Of a DNA stretch of 64,000 bases, positions 38,613 to 48,119 are shown one piece after another (positions within the stretch are counted from its first letter, which is position 1; each line of letters begins with the position of its first letter). The stretch covers positions 1,712,001 to 1,776,000 of the forward strand of contig NZ_CP042467.1 in the NCBI RefSeq assembly GCF_007993755.1, written 5' to 3'. Below the pieces are notes generated by a model that was not told the DNA's origin, did no database searches, and saw only the letters and a list, made by a program, of their open reading frames with translations. Source of the stretch: Microvenator marinus (GTDB taxonomy: Bacteria; Myxococcota_A; Bradymonadia; Bradymonadales; Bradymonadaceae). The translations under genes and the position numbers were made by a program.

Positions 38613-39341
38613 TTATCTTCTGCGTCGCAAACCGACTAAAACCCAGATAAACACTAGGGAAAGCCACGATGAGCCCACGCTAGAACAGGCACTTCCGGAT
38701 GCCTCAATATCTGGATTTTGATTGGGCGTTGGGCCCTCGCCTTGATCAACTTGATCACTTCCGAGATCCGCAGGTTCAACTCCCATATCGACTACGGGCG
38801 GCTCTACCTCACCCATATCGGAGCCCATATCTTGCTCTGGCTGCCCCATATCTTCAGCGGATTGCGTTAGAACAATATCGGCGCACTGATAGTAGAGGTC
38901 GTTGCCATCCCCATAAGGGGCCTTGTCAGTCATGACCTGCACAACCTGGAGCGTACACCTCTCACACGCCACGTTGGGCAGCGTAATCTCATACGTGTAC
39001 TCACCGGCAGGCCCGTCCTGAATGTCATCGTAGAGTACACTTTCGTTCGTATAGAAATCGGTGAAGCTCGCCGGCTCAACAAAGTCATCATCTCCATCAG
39101 CGTCGAAAGAAATCCGATAATGGCCAGGATGGTTGATGGTCTCTCGCCATCGGATGGTGATGGTCTCACCCGCTTCGAACGTGGTGACGTTATCTCCGCG
39201 CACACTTCCAGCAGCACCACAGGGCGCTGTCTTTTGCTCGCTAATCCGGGCAGGCGGAAAGTCGAGCTGGATATGTGCAAAGGCTGTCGAGGAGGCAGTG
39301 CTGGCGAGGGCCACACAACCGAGAAGGTGGGTGAGTTTCAT
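38613..39341 (-). CDS. LPMO-like surface protein with MYXO-CTERM-type tail
   Basis: The 242-residue protein has a signal peptide ending TAFA, directly followed by HIQLDFPPARISEQ. Cleavage would expose His23 as residue 1, as required for the copper-binding His brace of lytic polysaccharide monooxygenases. The pattern resembles the polysaccharide-monooxygenase-like family annotated in Sorangium (SCE4755 type). A second His lies in NHPGHYRISF. A Cys pair (VACERCTLQ) follows, then a linker rich in Asp, Met and Pro. The C-terminus has Ser/Cys, a hydrophobic stretch (WLSLVFIWVLVGL) and RRRR, like the MYXO-CTERM sorting signal. Activity is unproven; sequence shows the scaffold only. Confidence 0.68.
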   Translation of the reverse strand: MKLTHLLGCVALASTASSTAFAHIQLDFPPARISEQKTAPCGAAGSVRGDNVTTFEAGETITIRWRETINHPGHYRISFDADGDDDFVEPASFTDFYTNESVLYDDIQDGPAGEYTYEITLPNVACERCTLQVVQVMTDKAPYGDGNDLYYQCADIVLTQSAEDMGQPEQDMGSDMGEVEPPVVDMGVEPADLGSDQVDQGEGPTPNQNPDIEASGSACSSVGSSWLSLVFIWVLVGLRRRR

Positions 39342-39372
39342 TCGTGCTCCTAAGTCAGGAACACCACTCTAC

Positions 39373-41307
39373 TCATTTCAGCCCGACTATCAAATCGGCA
39401 AGAATCTCACTGGCCTCTTGGATTCGAAGTTCTTCAAACTTCTCTCCCTCTTCCTCGGCCTCTTCATCCGACTTTTGATTCTTAAGAATATCGCCAATCT
39501 TAATCGAGGTTTCGCCGGCCTTAGATTTCTTGATTTCTCGCGCCAGCTCTTTGAATTCCGAGCTCTTTCCAATACGTGCTGCGCTCGACTTCTGAAGCTT
39601 TTCGAGAGTCTCTTCAGCGATGGGAGTCCACTTCTTGGAGGCATTGACCTGCGGGGTTGTGAAGCTCTTGGTCTTTGCGGGAGCGAGCGCATACGGGAGG
39701 TGCTTTTCGCCAATATCAATAGGCTCGAGCGGAGACGGAATCTGGATATCGGCTTCCACACCGATATTTTGGGTGGATTGTCCAGCTGGAAGGAAGAACA
39801 TGGCCGTTGTGACCTTCAACAAACCGAGACCAGCTGGTAGCGGAGTCATCTGCTGAACGGTTCCCTTTCCGTACGTGTGTGCATCGCCAACAATCACGGC
39901 TCGATTGTAGTCTTTGAGGGCACCCGCCAAGATTTCGGACGCCGATGCGCTCACCTTCGAGGTCATCACAACCAACGGACCGTCCCATTGAACTCGAGGG
40001 TCTCTATCGCTTAGCACTTCAGCTCGCTGGGCGTTCGCAACGCCAACTCCAACCACAGGACCAGACTCAATAAAGAGTCCGGTAATCTCCACGGCCGACT
40101 GGAGCACACCGCCGCCATTCTTAGAAAGGTCGAGAAGGATACCATCAGCCTTGCCCTTGCGAGCCTCCTCCACCAAACGCGCCATATCTTTTGCACAATC
40201 GCGGCTCGTCTCATCCTCGCCCTTGTAAAAGGAGGGAAGATCGATGACGGCGAGTTTGAGCTCCTTGCCGTCCCGCTTGAGCGTCTTCCATTCGAGCTTG
40301 GCGGCTTGGTCCTTGAGGTCGATCTGATCTCTTTCAATCGCGACCTTAAAACGCTCGGTCTCTTTGCTCTGTCTCAGGACCGTCAACACCACCGTTGTAT
40401 CTTTCTTTCCTCTGATCATCTTGACCACATCTCGAAGCTCCATGTCGATCACGTCGACAGGTGCTTCGTCGCCTTGGGCCACCGCGATAATCTTGTCCTT
40501 CGGGCGCAACTTCCCTTGTTGCTCCGCAGGTCCACCGACCACAATCTCTTGAATCACAGTATAGCCGTCTTGGCTGGTCAACACGGCACCGATCCCCGTC
40601 AGAGAGAGCTCCATCTGAATTCGGAAATCCTCCAAATCATCTGGTGAGAAATACGTAGAATGTGGGTCCAGTGCCGTGGCGTAGGCGTTCAGGTACACCC
40701 GAAACTGCTCGGCCTGATCTTGCTCTCGCAAACGCTTCACCGAGAGTTCGTAGCGTTTTTTCAGCTTGGTTTTGGCCTCCTCTAACTTTGTGTCGCTCGC
40801 GATGTAGTTCGCCATTTGGAAGTCGATAATAAGGCGTCGTAGTTTCGCGAGTTCCTTTTCAGTTTTTGGCCGCTTTCGCTTATCCACATCGAGCTCAAGA
40901 GTCGCCTTCTTATCAACTTTATAGCCCTTGGCATCTACGATCTTCCCAACAGCCTCAGCGAGCTCCTCCTGCCACTTGATTCGATCCTCGTGCAGTTTGC
41001 TAAATTCCGAGCAATCCCCCGTTCTAAGGGCCTTCGCTGCAGCAATCACGCGATCGTTGAGCACCTTGAACTCTTTCTCGGTCAATAAGACTTTGGTCGG
41101 ATCCATGCTCTTTGCATAGTTTTCCGTAACCTTTTTGAGGATGTCTTCATCTTCTTTGGTGAAGCTCATATGGGTAGTGAGCAGCCCATCGGCGACCATT
41201 GGGACCATCGGGCAAGAAAGAGAAATGCCCGCCGGCGCCTGTTGAGCGCTGAGCTCGGTACTCGGGAGAAAAACCAACAATCCAAGAGCTATTAATCTTC
41301 GCAACAT
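39373..41307 (-). CDS. tail-specific protease (S41 family, Prc/CtpA type)
   Basis: The 644-residue protein has a Sec signal (LIALGLLVFLPSTELSA), a helical N-terminal region, a PDZ domain (about residues 230-320, with LTGIGAVLTSQDGYTVIQEI) and an S41 catalytic domain. The Ser/Lys dyad is seen in VSASASEILAGAL (Ser455) and AHTYGKGTVQQM (Lys481), matching Ser452 and Lys477 of E. coli Prc. The length is close to Prc (about 660). It degrades or trims periplasmic proteins and often acts on cell-wall hydrolases. A gap of 31 nt separates it from the LPMO-like gene downstream, so the two may share a transcript. Divergent from the hotdog-fold gene. Confidence 0.92.
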   Translation of the reverse strand: MLRRLIALGLLVFLPSTELSAQQAPAGISLSCPMVPMVADGLLTTHMSFTKEDEDILKKVTENYAKSMDPTKVLLTEKEFKVLNDRVIAAAKALRTGDCSEFSKLHEDRIKWQEELAEAVGKIVDAKGYKVDKKATLELDVDKRKRPKTEKELAKLRRLIIDFQMANYIASDTKLEEAKTKLKKRYELSVKRLREQDQAEQFRVYLNAYATALDPHSTYFSPDDLEDFRIQMELSLTGIGAVLTSQDGYTVIQEIVVGGPAEQQGKLRPKDKIIAVAQGDEAPVDVIDMELRDVVKMIRGKKDTTVVLTVLRQSKETERFKVAIERDQIDLKDQAAKLEWKTLKRDGKELKLAVIDLPSFYKGEDETSRDCAKDMARLVEEARKGKADGILLDLSKNGGGVLQSAVEITGLFIESGPVVGVGVANAQRAEVLSDRDPRVQWDGPLVVMTSKVSASASEILAGALKDYNRAVIVGDAHTYGKGTVQQMTPLPAGLGLLKVTTAMFFLPAGQSTQNIGVEADIQIPSPLEPIDIGEKHLPYALAPAKTKSFTTPQVNASKKWTPIAEETLEKLQKSSAARIGKSSEFKELAREIKKSKAGETSIKIGDILKNQKSDEEAEEEGEKFEELRIQEASEILADLIVGLK

Positions 41308-41473
41308 CTATGCCTCGCTAAGCCGTCAAACACGGCACCACTTTGTCCCTATAACCTCTACACAGTGTCCATATATGCCCGCAAACGCAAGTTTCCTCTC
41401 AACGAGTTGTCCAAGTCGTGTTTGCGCGGTATCTAGAACCCGCTACATCCGCCCACATCAAAGGAATTAGACG

Positions 41474-41968
41474 ATGAGCCATACTGATATGAAGATGAAT
41501 TCTGGGGGACAAAAGTTCCAGAAACGCGTCATGAACCCTCGCGTCTTCAAAGCATATATGCTCGGGAAGGCTCCCCTCCTCGGCGTAACCGGCGCCTACC
41601 TCGAGCATCTCGACACCCATTCAGGCCGCCTTATCCTCCCCGCCTCTCGCCGGGTAAAGAACCTCTTCGGCTCTCTTTTCTCGGCCGCCCTCCTGGCCGG
41701 AGCTGAGACTCTGACCGGCGCGCTCATCGTCTTGCACATGCGAAACCAGGGCAAGAAGCTTAGCCCTCGAGTCACCACGTGTTCTGTCGAGACGCTCGAC
41801 TGGGAGTTCTCCGACCTCAAACTCGTGGCGCATGATGGCGAGCGATATGCCGATTTCGTGCGTCGTGTGGCAGCATCAGGCATCAAAGAAAGTGAAACCT
41901 TCGAAGTTGTTGCTTCTTCAGGCTCAACCCTGACCCACCGAATTTCACTGACCTGGACGCTTGAATAA
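41474..41968 (+). CDS. hotdog-fold (DUF4442/PaaI-like) protein
   Basis: The 164-residue protein shows a hotdog-fold helix region, VKNLFGSLFSAALLAGAETL (about residues 61-80), and flanking strands typical of DUF4442 and PaaI-type thioesterases, which cleave acyl-CoA. The substrate is unknown, and no catalytic residue can be assigned with confidence. An AAGGA ribosome site lies just upstream. The stop overlaps the next start in TAATG, so the membrane hydrolase-like gene is coupled to it. Confidence 0.65.
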   Translation: MSHTDMKMNSGGQKFQKRVMNPRVFKAYMLGKAPLLGVTGAYLEHLDTHSGRLILPASRRVKNLFGSLFSAALLAGAETLTGALIVLHMRNQGKKLSPRVTTCSVETLDWEFSDLKLVAHDGERYADFVRRVAASGIKESETFEVVASSGSTLTHRISLTWTLE

Positions 41969-43023
41969 TGGATCCAGTCGCACACACGTTTTTTGGGGCA
42001 GTCCTCGCACAGACAGGGCTCAAGCGCCTGACTCCGTACGCCACGGGCACGTTGATCATCGGCGCAAATATTCCCGATGCCGACGCCATCGTCACATTCC
42101 TGGGCGAGGATACGTCACTCTACTTGAGACGAGGCATGACCCACGGAATCTTGGCCATGGCGATTTGGCCCTTGATCCTGAGTGGACTGGTATTCCTCTG
42201 GTGGCGTTTTCGATCCGGAAAACCCCAAGATAAACCCGACCCGAAATGGCTGCTCTTTCTCGCCTGCATCGGAACGTGGTCTCACCCGCTCCTAGACTGG
42301 ATGAACACCTACGGCGTGCGCTTGCTTATGCCGTTTGATGGCACGTGGTTCTACGGCGATACGCTCTTCATCATCGACCCGTGGTTTTGGCTCATGACTG
42401 CGGCCGGACTCGTCCTTGCGTACTCAACCTCCAAACGCGCAATCATTGGCTGGACCGTGCTCGGCTTCTTGATGACGGTGCTCGTCGTGGGAACACCTTT
42501 GGTGTCGCTCGGAGTCAAGATTGGGTGGATTATTGGCGTGGCAACTATACTCGCGCTCAGGCTCTACAAACCGACGCAACCACGCGCCCAAACGGTCGCT
42601 CGTATTGGTTTGGCGTCCTTGATCCTGTACATCGGTCTCGTTTTTGGAGCCGCCCGAGTCATGGAGTCGAGTTTCAAGAACGAAGGACTCATCGAAGCCC
42701 ATGCAGGGCCGCTGCCAGGAACCCCTTTTGAAAAACGAGTGATTCTTGTTTTTAAGGACCGCTACGAGCTCAAAGAGGGCGAGGTCGAAATCGTGATCAA
42801 GCGCGAAGAGCCGGACAAAATCGTTCAGGCAGCGCTCGAAGCCGAGTCCATTCGCGGGTTTTCGAACTGGATGCGCTATCCGTATTGGACCGTAACTCCG
42901 GAAGCAGAAAACAACGGCTGGCTGGTTGAGTTTCGCGACCTTCGATATGTCTCGCCTGGCGAAGAGCCTCGTGGAATCGGATACGCAGCTGTTCGTGTCG
43001 ACAAAGATTTGCGGCCCCGATAA
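41968..43023 (+). CDS. YbcI/DUF457-like membrane-bound metal-dependent hydrolase
   Basis: The 351-residue membrane protein begins MDPVAHTFFGAVLAQTGLKR and contains PDADAIVTFLG, RRGMTHGILAMA and GTWSHPLLDWMNTYGVRLL. These are the His/Asp motifs of the YbcI/YdjM (DUF457) family, annotated as metal-dependent hydrolases of the inner membrane. About six transmembrane helices are visible in the first 240 residues, followed by a soluble domain of about 110 residues that may be specific to this lineage. The start is coupled to the hotdog gene by TAATG. The gene ends 3 nt before the convergent hybrid kinase stop. Substrate unknown. Confidence 0.8.
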   Translation: MDPVAHTFFGAVLAQTGLKRLTPYATGTLIIGANIPDADAIVTFLGEDTSLYLRRGMTHGILAMAIWPLILSGLVFLWWRFRSGKPQDKPDPKWLLFLACIGTWSHPLLDWMNTYGVRLLMPFDGTWFYGDTLFIIDPWFWLMTAAGLVLAYSTSKRAIIGWTVLGFLMTVLVVGTPLVSLGVKIGWIIGVATILALRLYKPTQPRAQTVARIGLASLILYIGLVFGAARVMESSFKNEGLIEAHAGPLPGTPFEKRVILVFKDRYELKEGEVEIVIKREEPDKIVQAALEAESIRGFSNWMRYPYWTVTPEAENNGWLVEFRDLRYVSPGEEPRGIGYAAVRVDKDLRPR

Positions 43024-43026
43024 CGC

Positions 43027-45369
43027 CTAGACCTTGCCCAAAGCCTCAGCGAGGGCGCGAGAGAGCGCGTTCATTGAGAAAGGCTTTTGTAGGAAGTGTA
43101 CATCCTCTTCAAGCACCCCTTGATTCGCTATCACCTCTGCGGTGTACCCAGAAATGTAGAGCACCCGAAGCTCCGGATGGATTCTCTTGAGCGAATTCAT
43201 CAATTCTCGCCCATTCATCCGCGGCATGATTACATCCGTCACAAGAAGGTCAATGCCCTCTTCACGGTCCGCAATATCGAGCGCCTCGTAAGGTCCTGGA
43301 GCTGCGAGAACACGGTAACCCAAGGCCTCAAGCATCCGCCTGCCTAGTTTCAAGAGCGCAGGCTCATCCTCAACCAAGAGGATGGTATCGCCGCCCCTAA
43401 GCTTCTCTTCTGACTTCGAATCTTTAGTTCCTTTCATTTTCCCGTCGACCGCTGGCAGGTAAATCCTAAACTCCGTACCTTGAGACGCCTCGCTCGTCAC
43501 ACGAATATGACCGCCGTTCTGTTTGACGATTCCGTACACGGTCGCAAGCCCGAGGCCTGTTCCGCCGCCCGGAGCTTTTGTGGTGAAAAAGGGCTCGAAG
43601 AGGTGTTCCAGCGTCTCTTTTTCGATTCCATGGCCGTCATCTTTGACCGTCAAAAGGATGTACTCGCCACACGGGACCTCGCCCAGCTCCATCTGAACAT
43701 TTGAGGTGGATATCAGCACCTCCCCTGCCCCGTCCGTCGCATCGCGCGCATTGACACAAAGATTGGCCAAAATCTGGTCCACCTGAGACGGGTCCATCAA
43801 CACGGATTTCAAGGCTGCACCGGGCTTCCAAACCAGTGTGATTTGCTCCCCGATCAGTCGCCGCAACATCTTCAGCATCCCATCAACCGTCTCATTGAGG
43901 TCGATGACCTTGGGGCTCACGGCCTGCTTCCTTGCAAACGCGAGGAGCTGCTGCGTCAAAGCCGCGGAACGGCGCGCTGCACTTCGAATCTCCTCGAGTT
44001 CAACCCTCAACGGATGTCCCGCCTCAAGGCTATCCAAGGACAACTCAGCGTGTCCAAGTATGACCGAAATGATGTTGTTGAAATCGTGCGCCACCCCACC
44101 GGCAAGCCGACCCACGGATTCCAATTTCTTAGCGTGAAGTAGCTCTTCGTAGAGTTTTTGCCGCTCTGCCTCGGCCGCTCGTCTCGCACTGATGTCCTGA
44201 ACCACACCGAAGAGCCGCTTGGCCACGCCGTTCTCCATCTCGGCACGTCCCTCGGTCCTCACCCAAATCTGCACGCCATCCTTGCGGATCAACGGAAGCT
44301 CGACATCGTAAGGAATACCGTCCTGAAGGGCCCTCTCAACATGTGCCCGAATCACCTCTCGAGACTCTGGTGAATAGTAGGCGATAGCGTCATCCACGTG
44401 AGGCGCCGTTCCGACCGGAACCCCATGAATTCGGCACGTCTCGGCCGTCCAACTCACGTACATCGTCTCGAGATCAACTTCCCAGCCACCCACTCCAGCG
44501 ATATGACCTGCGCTCTCCAGAAGCTCTTCGCTCTTTCGCACAGCTTCTTCGGTACGCCTTCGTTCTCGGTCGAATTGTTCATAGGACCGTCTGAGCTCAG
44601 CCTGTGTCTCTTCAAGCTCAGCTTTCGCGAGTTTTCGATTCGTCACATCCCAAGCCGTCCCCATCATGCGAATCGGCTGCCCTTCTTCGTCCCGTACCAG
44701 CGTTCCCCGCCCCTCAACCCACCTGATCGCCCCATTCGGGCGCAAGATCCGGTGCTCCACGTAATAATCATAATCTGGGTCGGCCATCGCACATTGAATG
44801 CGGTGCTCGATCTCAGGCCAATCATCCGGATGTATGCGAGCCCTGTAGTCCTCAAGGGTTCCAGTGAACTCTGCGGGAGTTATCCCATAGATGGCAGCCA
44901 TCTCCTTTGACCAGATCACGCGTTCAACCAAGATGTTCCACTCCCAAAGCCCCATATTTGAGGCGCTGAGCGCCATCTGCAATTTATGTTCGGCGCTCAA
45001 CTGTGGCGTCACGTCCCAGACCGTTCCGGCCATTCTCTCGACTTGGCCATTCGCATCTCGAACAACGGTACCGCGTGACTCAACCCAGCACGGCTTTCGG
45101 TCTGCACGAATCACGCGATGGATGATCCGATATTCTGCGTGTGATCGCTCAATTACCTCTTGTATGGCGCGTTGAAGTCGCTCAAGGTCCTCTGGATGTA
45201 TCCGAGACTCGTAGCTCTCTAAGGTTCCGTCGAAGTCGGGCGCGTCGAAAATCGCGTAAACTTCTGGCGACCAGTACACAACGTTGGATACTGGGTCCCA
45301 CTCCCAAAGGCCGATATGGGCGTCCGAGATCACCTTCTGCAGAAATTCGACCGTGGGTCTTTCGATCAT
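43027..45369 (-). CDS. hybrid sensor histidine kinase with three PAS domains and a receiver
   Basis: The 780-residue protein has no transmembrane helix and is probably cytoplasmic. Three PAS/PAC domains run over about residues 10-125, 130-250 and 285-400, with a short coiled coil before the third. The dimerisation and phosphoacceptor region has His428 in GGVAHDFNNIISV. The ATPase domain shows VNARDAT and GGGTGLGLATVYG. The C-terminal receiver has the phosphoacceptor Asp712 (LLVTDVIMPRMNG) and the Lys of FLQKPF. The HDFNN motif is typical of the NtrB-like hybrid family. The start overlaps the gpmI stop in ATGA, an unusual coupling of a glycolytic gene to a kinase. The signal is unknown. Confidence 0.92.
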   Translation of the reverse strand: MIERPTVEFLQKVISDAHIGLWEWDPVSNVVYWSPEVYAIFDAPDFDGTLESYESRIHPEDLERLQRAIQEVIERSHAEYRIIHRVIRADRKPCWVESRGTVVRDANGQVERMAGTVWDVTPQLSAEHKLQMALSASNMGLWEWNILVERVIWSKEMAAIYGITPAEFTGTLEDYRARIHPDDWPEIEHRIQCAMADPDYDYYVEHRILRPNGAIRWVEGRGTLVRDEEGQPIRMMGTAWDVTNRKLAKAELEETQAELRRSYEQFDRERRRTEEAVRKSEELLESAGHIAGVGGWEVDLETMYVSWTAETCRIHGVPVGTAPHVDDAIAYYSPESREVIRAHVERALQDGIPYDVELPLIRKDGVQIWVRTEGRAEMENGVAKRLFGVVQDISARRAAEAERQKLYEELLHAKKLESVGRLAGGVAHDFNNIISVILGHAELSLDSLEAGHPLRVELEEIRSAARRSAALTQQLLAFARKQAVSPKVIDLNETVDGMLKMLRRLIGEQITLVWKPGAALKSVLMDPSQVDQILANLCVNARDATDGAGEVLISTSNVQMELGEVPCGEYILLTVKDDGHGIEKETLEHLFEPFFTTKAPGGGTGLGLATVYGIVKQNGGHIRVTSEASQGTEFRIYLPAVDGKMKGTKDSKSEEKLRGGDTILLVEDEPALLKLGRRMLEALGYRVLAAPGPYEALDIADREEGIDLLVTDVIMPRMNGRELMNSLKRIHPELRVLYISGYTAEVIANQGVLEEDVHFLQKPFSMNALSRALAEALGKV

Positions 45370-47024
45370 GCCTCACTTCTCTTGAGAATCAGCGGGTCAT
45401 CCATATGTTCGGGAGGCTCTAATCCAAGGAGATAGAGCGCCGTAGGGGCCACATTGCTCAGACGCCGTGTGGCCAATTCTCTCACCTTCAATCCATCAAG
45501 TCCCGGCGCGTAGATCCAAAGTGGAACAGGGTTCAGGGTGTGCGCGGTCATAGGTACGAAACGCCCTTGAGAATCTCGAATCGGCTCCGAATTCTTGTCG
45601 AGTTGGTACATCTGATCGGAGTTTCCATGGTCGGCCGTCACAATCGCAACACCATTGAGTTTACGAACGGCAGCCAAGAGGCGTTTAAGGCATAGGTCGG
45701 TCGCTTCCACGGCGATGACGGCCGCTTCAAAGTCTCCGGTATGGCCGACCATATCGCCGTTGGGATAGTTCACCCTGGCGAACCGAATGCCGGAATTCGG
45801 ATTCAGAGCCTCGATGGTTGCGTCCGTAATCTCAGCCGCTTTCATCCACGGGCGTTGATCGAAGGTCACACGATCAGACGGCACTTCGATATAGACCTCT
45901 AAATCTTCGCGGAATTTCTCGCTGCGATTCCCGTTCCAAAAATAAGTCACGTGGCCATATTTTTGAGTCTCACTCACCGCGAGCTGCTTTACACCCGCAC
46001 TTGCCAGAAGCTCGCCCATCGTCGACGTGATTTTGGACGGCTTGACGAGCGAGCGTGCTGGAACTCCCAAATCCCCGTCGTATTGCATCATCCCCACAAA
46101 AAACACGTCTGGGACGCGATGACGCTCAAACTTATCAAAGTCTGACTCTTCAAATGCCCTGGAGAGCTCGATTGCCCTATCACCTCGGAAATTAAAGAGT
46201 AGAACCGCATCACCATCCTCAATGGTACCCACGGGCCCATTGGAATCGTGAACCACAAAGGGTGGGATATATTGGTCGTTTAGATCGGGATTCTCTTTTC
46301 GCGCCGAATTCACGGCCTCAAGTGCTGAACCAACCGCGGGCCCCTCCCCCAGCACGTGTGCCTTCCATCCGCGCTCAACCATATCCCACTCAGCTTCATA
46401 GCGGTCCATGGTCACAAGCATCCGGCCACCACCCGAGGCAATCTTCGCGTCTACTCCTGAAAGCCCCTCAAAATGGGCTTCGATCTTCTCGATATATCGA
46501 TGTGCCGATTGACCATCTACATCTCTGCCGTCTAGCAGTGCATGGAGGCGAATCCGCTTTATACCAAGGCGAGCTGCGTGTGTGGTGATGGCTTCCACGT
46601 GATCGATATGCGAATGAACATTTCCATCCGAGAGCAAGCCGATCAGATGCAAGGTTCCGTTTGAACGGGTAACGTGATCCACCATCTCAAAGAACGTCTC
46701 TGAATCATCGGAACCGCGCTCGAAAAGGACTTCGGTACGGATCGCGACGTCCACCCGTTTCGCGCCTTGATCGTAGATCTTTCCGGCACCAAGCGCATTG
46801 TGACCCACCTCGGAATTTCCCATATCCGCATCTGACGGCATTCCCACGTGGGTTCCGTGGGCCAAGAGGGTGGTCTTCAGCGCCACATCGTCCAACCAAT
46901 CCATGGTCGGAGTCCGAGCGTGAAACACCGCATCGCCGGCATCATGTTTTCCGACTCCCACACCGTCCAGAACCACCACAACTACCGGACCCGAGACTTC
47001 AAAATCGTTATGCGTTTTCAACAC
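45366..47024 (-). CDS. gpmI: 2,3-bisphosphoglycerate-independent phosphoglycerate mutase
   Basis: GpmI interconverts 3- and 2-phosphoglycerate using two Mn ions and a phosphoserine intermediate. The 552-residue protein has the alkaline-phosphatase-like metal motif VVVVLDGVGVG at the N-terminus. The catalytic Ser lies in DADMGNSEVGHNALGAG. Later metal motifs are MVGHTGDFEAAVIAVEATD and TADHGNSDQM. At 552 it is longer than the usual 510-515. The start is GTG at 47024 with AGGA upstream. It follows cysK by 8 nt and overlaps the kinase downstream, so it sits inside the cysteine-gene run. Confidence 0.94.
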   Translation of the reverse strand: MLKTHNDFEVSGPVVVVVLDGVGVGKHDAGDAVFHARTPTMDWLDDVALKTTLLAHGTHVGMPSDADMGNSEVGHNALGAGKIYDQGAKRVDVAIRTEVLFERGSDDSETFFEMVDHVTRSNGTLHLIGLLSDGNVHSHIDHVEAITTHAARLGIKRIRLHALLDGRDVDGQSAHRYIEKIEAHFEGLSGVDAKIASGGGRMLVTMDRYEAEWDMVERGWKAHVLGEGPAVGSALEAVNSARKENPDLNDQYIPPFVVHDSNGPVGTIEDGDAVLLFNFRGDRAIELSRAFEESDFDKFERHRVPDVFFVGMMQYDGDLGVPARSLVKPSKITSTMGELLASAGVKQLAVSETQKYGHVTYFWNGNRSEKFREDLEVYIEVPSDRVTFDQRPWMKAAEITDATIEALNPNSGIRFARVNYPNGDMVGHTGDFEAAVIAVEATDLCLKRLLAAVRKLNGVAIVTADHGNSDQMYQLDKNSEPIRDSQGRFVPMTAHTLNPVPLWIYAPGLDGLKVRELATRRLSNVAPTALYLLGLEPPEHMDDPLILKRSEA

Positions 47025-47032
47025 GGGAAATC

Positions 47033-48052
47033 CTAAACAAAACTTGGTTTGGGTGCGTTATTCTTGGCCAGCCACTCGGGGACGGGAAGACCGCGCTCCG
47101 CCCTGAACGAAGGGTCCCAGAGCTGGCTCTGATACCGACTTCCATGATCGCAGAGAATCGTCACGATCGTATGACCCTTGCCCATATCTTCAGCCAAACG
47201 AATCGCTCCAGCTATATTGATTCCAGCTGACCCGCCCAAAAGAATACCCTCTTGTTCAGCGAGTTCATCGAGCAAAACAACCGCTTCTTCATCAGGAATC
47301 CGATACGACCGATCTACCAACGTGCCATCCACATTCCCGGTCACTCGCCCCTGTCCGATGCCCTGGGTAATACTGCCGCCCTCGACATCGAGCTCAAGCT
47401 CACCTCGAGTAAAATACGCGTGCATTCGCGCACCAAAAGGATCTGCCAAAGCCACCTGAATTTCCGGATTCTTGGACTTGAAGAAGATCGAACACCCTGA
47501 AAGCGTCCCACCTGTGCCAATGGCAGAGACGAACCCGTCAATACGGCCCTCGGTCTGCGCCCAAATCTCCGGACCGGTGCCATCGATGTGCGACCGTCGA
47601 TTCGAGAGATTATCCCACTGATTGGCGTAAAACCCTCCAAGTTCCTGAGCGAGTCGCTCCGCCACGTGAACGTAGTTGTTCGGGTTTGCATGAGGAACGG
47701 CGGGTACTTCAACGAGCTCAGCCCCAAAGAGCCGAAGCATATCCTTCTTCTCCTTGGTCTGGGTCTCAGGAATCACGATCACGACGCGATAGCCACGTGC
47801 TCTGCCTACCATCGCAAGGCCAATCCCGGTGTTACCAGCCGTGCCCTCCACAATCGTTCCACCTGGTTTCAAGGCACCGGAAGCTTCGGCGTCTAGCACC
47901 ATATATTTTGCGGCTCGGTCCTTGACCGACATGCCCGGATTTAGCCATTCAGCTTTACCCAGAATCTCGCAACCCGTGCGCTCGGAAGGCCCACTCAGCC
48001 GAATCAACGGTGTATTCCCAATCGCATCGACAATATCTCGACGAACCTCCAT
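47033..48052 (-). CDS. cysK: cysteine synthase (O-acetylserine sulfhydrylase), TAGNT subtype
   Basis: The 339-residue PLP enzyme makes cysteine from O-acetylserine and sulfide. The Schiff-base Lys is in NPGMSVKDRAAKYM. The substrate loop reads EGTAGNTGIGLA, with Ala in place of the usual Ser of TSGNT. The phosphate-binding loop is IGTGGTLSG. The TAGNT form and the segment QWDNLSNRRSHIDGTGPEIW resemble fungal mitochondrial cysteine synthase-like proteins, so a slightly different substrate is possible. The ATG at 48052 has AGGAG just upstream, deciding against a longer TTG frame. It is 67 nt downstream of cysE. Confidence 0.9.
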   Translation of the reverse strand: MEVRRDIVDAIGNTPLIRLSGPSERTGCEILGKAEWLNPGMSVKDRAAKYMVLDAEASGALKPGGTIVEGTAGNTGIGLAMVGRARGYRVVIVIPETQTKEKKDMLRLFGAELVEVPAVPHANPNNYVHVAERLAQELGGFYANQWDNLSNRRSHIDGTGPEIWAQTEGRIDGFVSAIGTGGTLSGCSIFFKSKNPEIQVALADPFGARMHAYFTRGELELDVEGGSITQGIGQGRVTGNVDGTLVDRSYRIPDEEAVVLLDELAEQEGILLGGSAGINIAGAIRLAEDMGKGHTIVTILCDHGSRYQSQLWDPSFRAERGLPVPEWLAKNNAPKPSFV

Positions 48053-48119
48053 AGCCCTCTCCTTCTCAAACAACTTCAATATTATGGTTCTGCCCGAACA
48101 CAGGCACTAGCGCAAGCCA

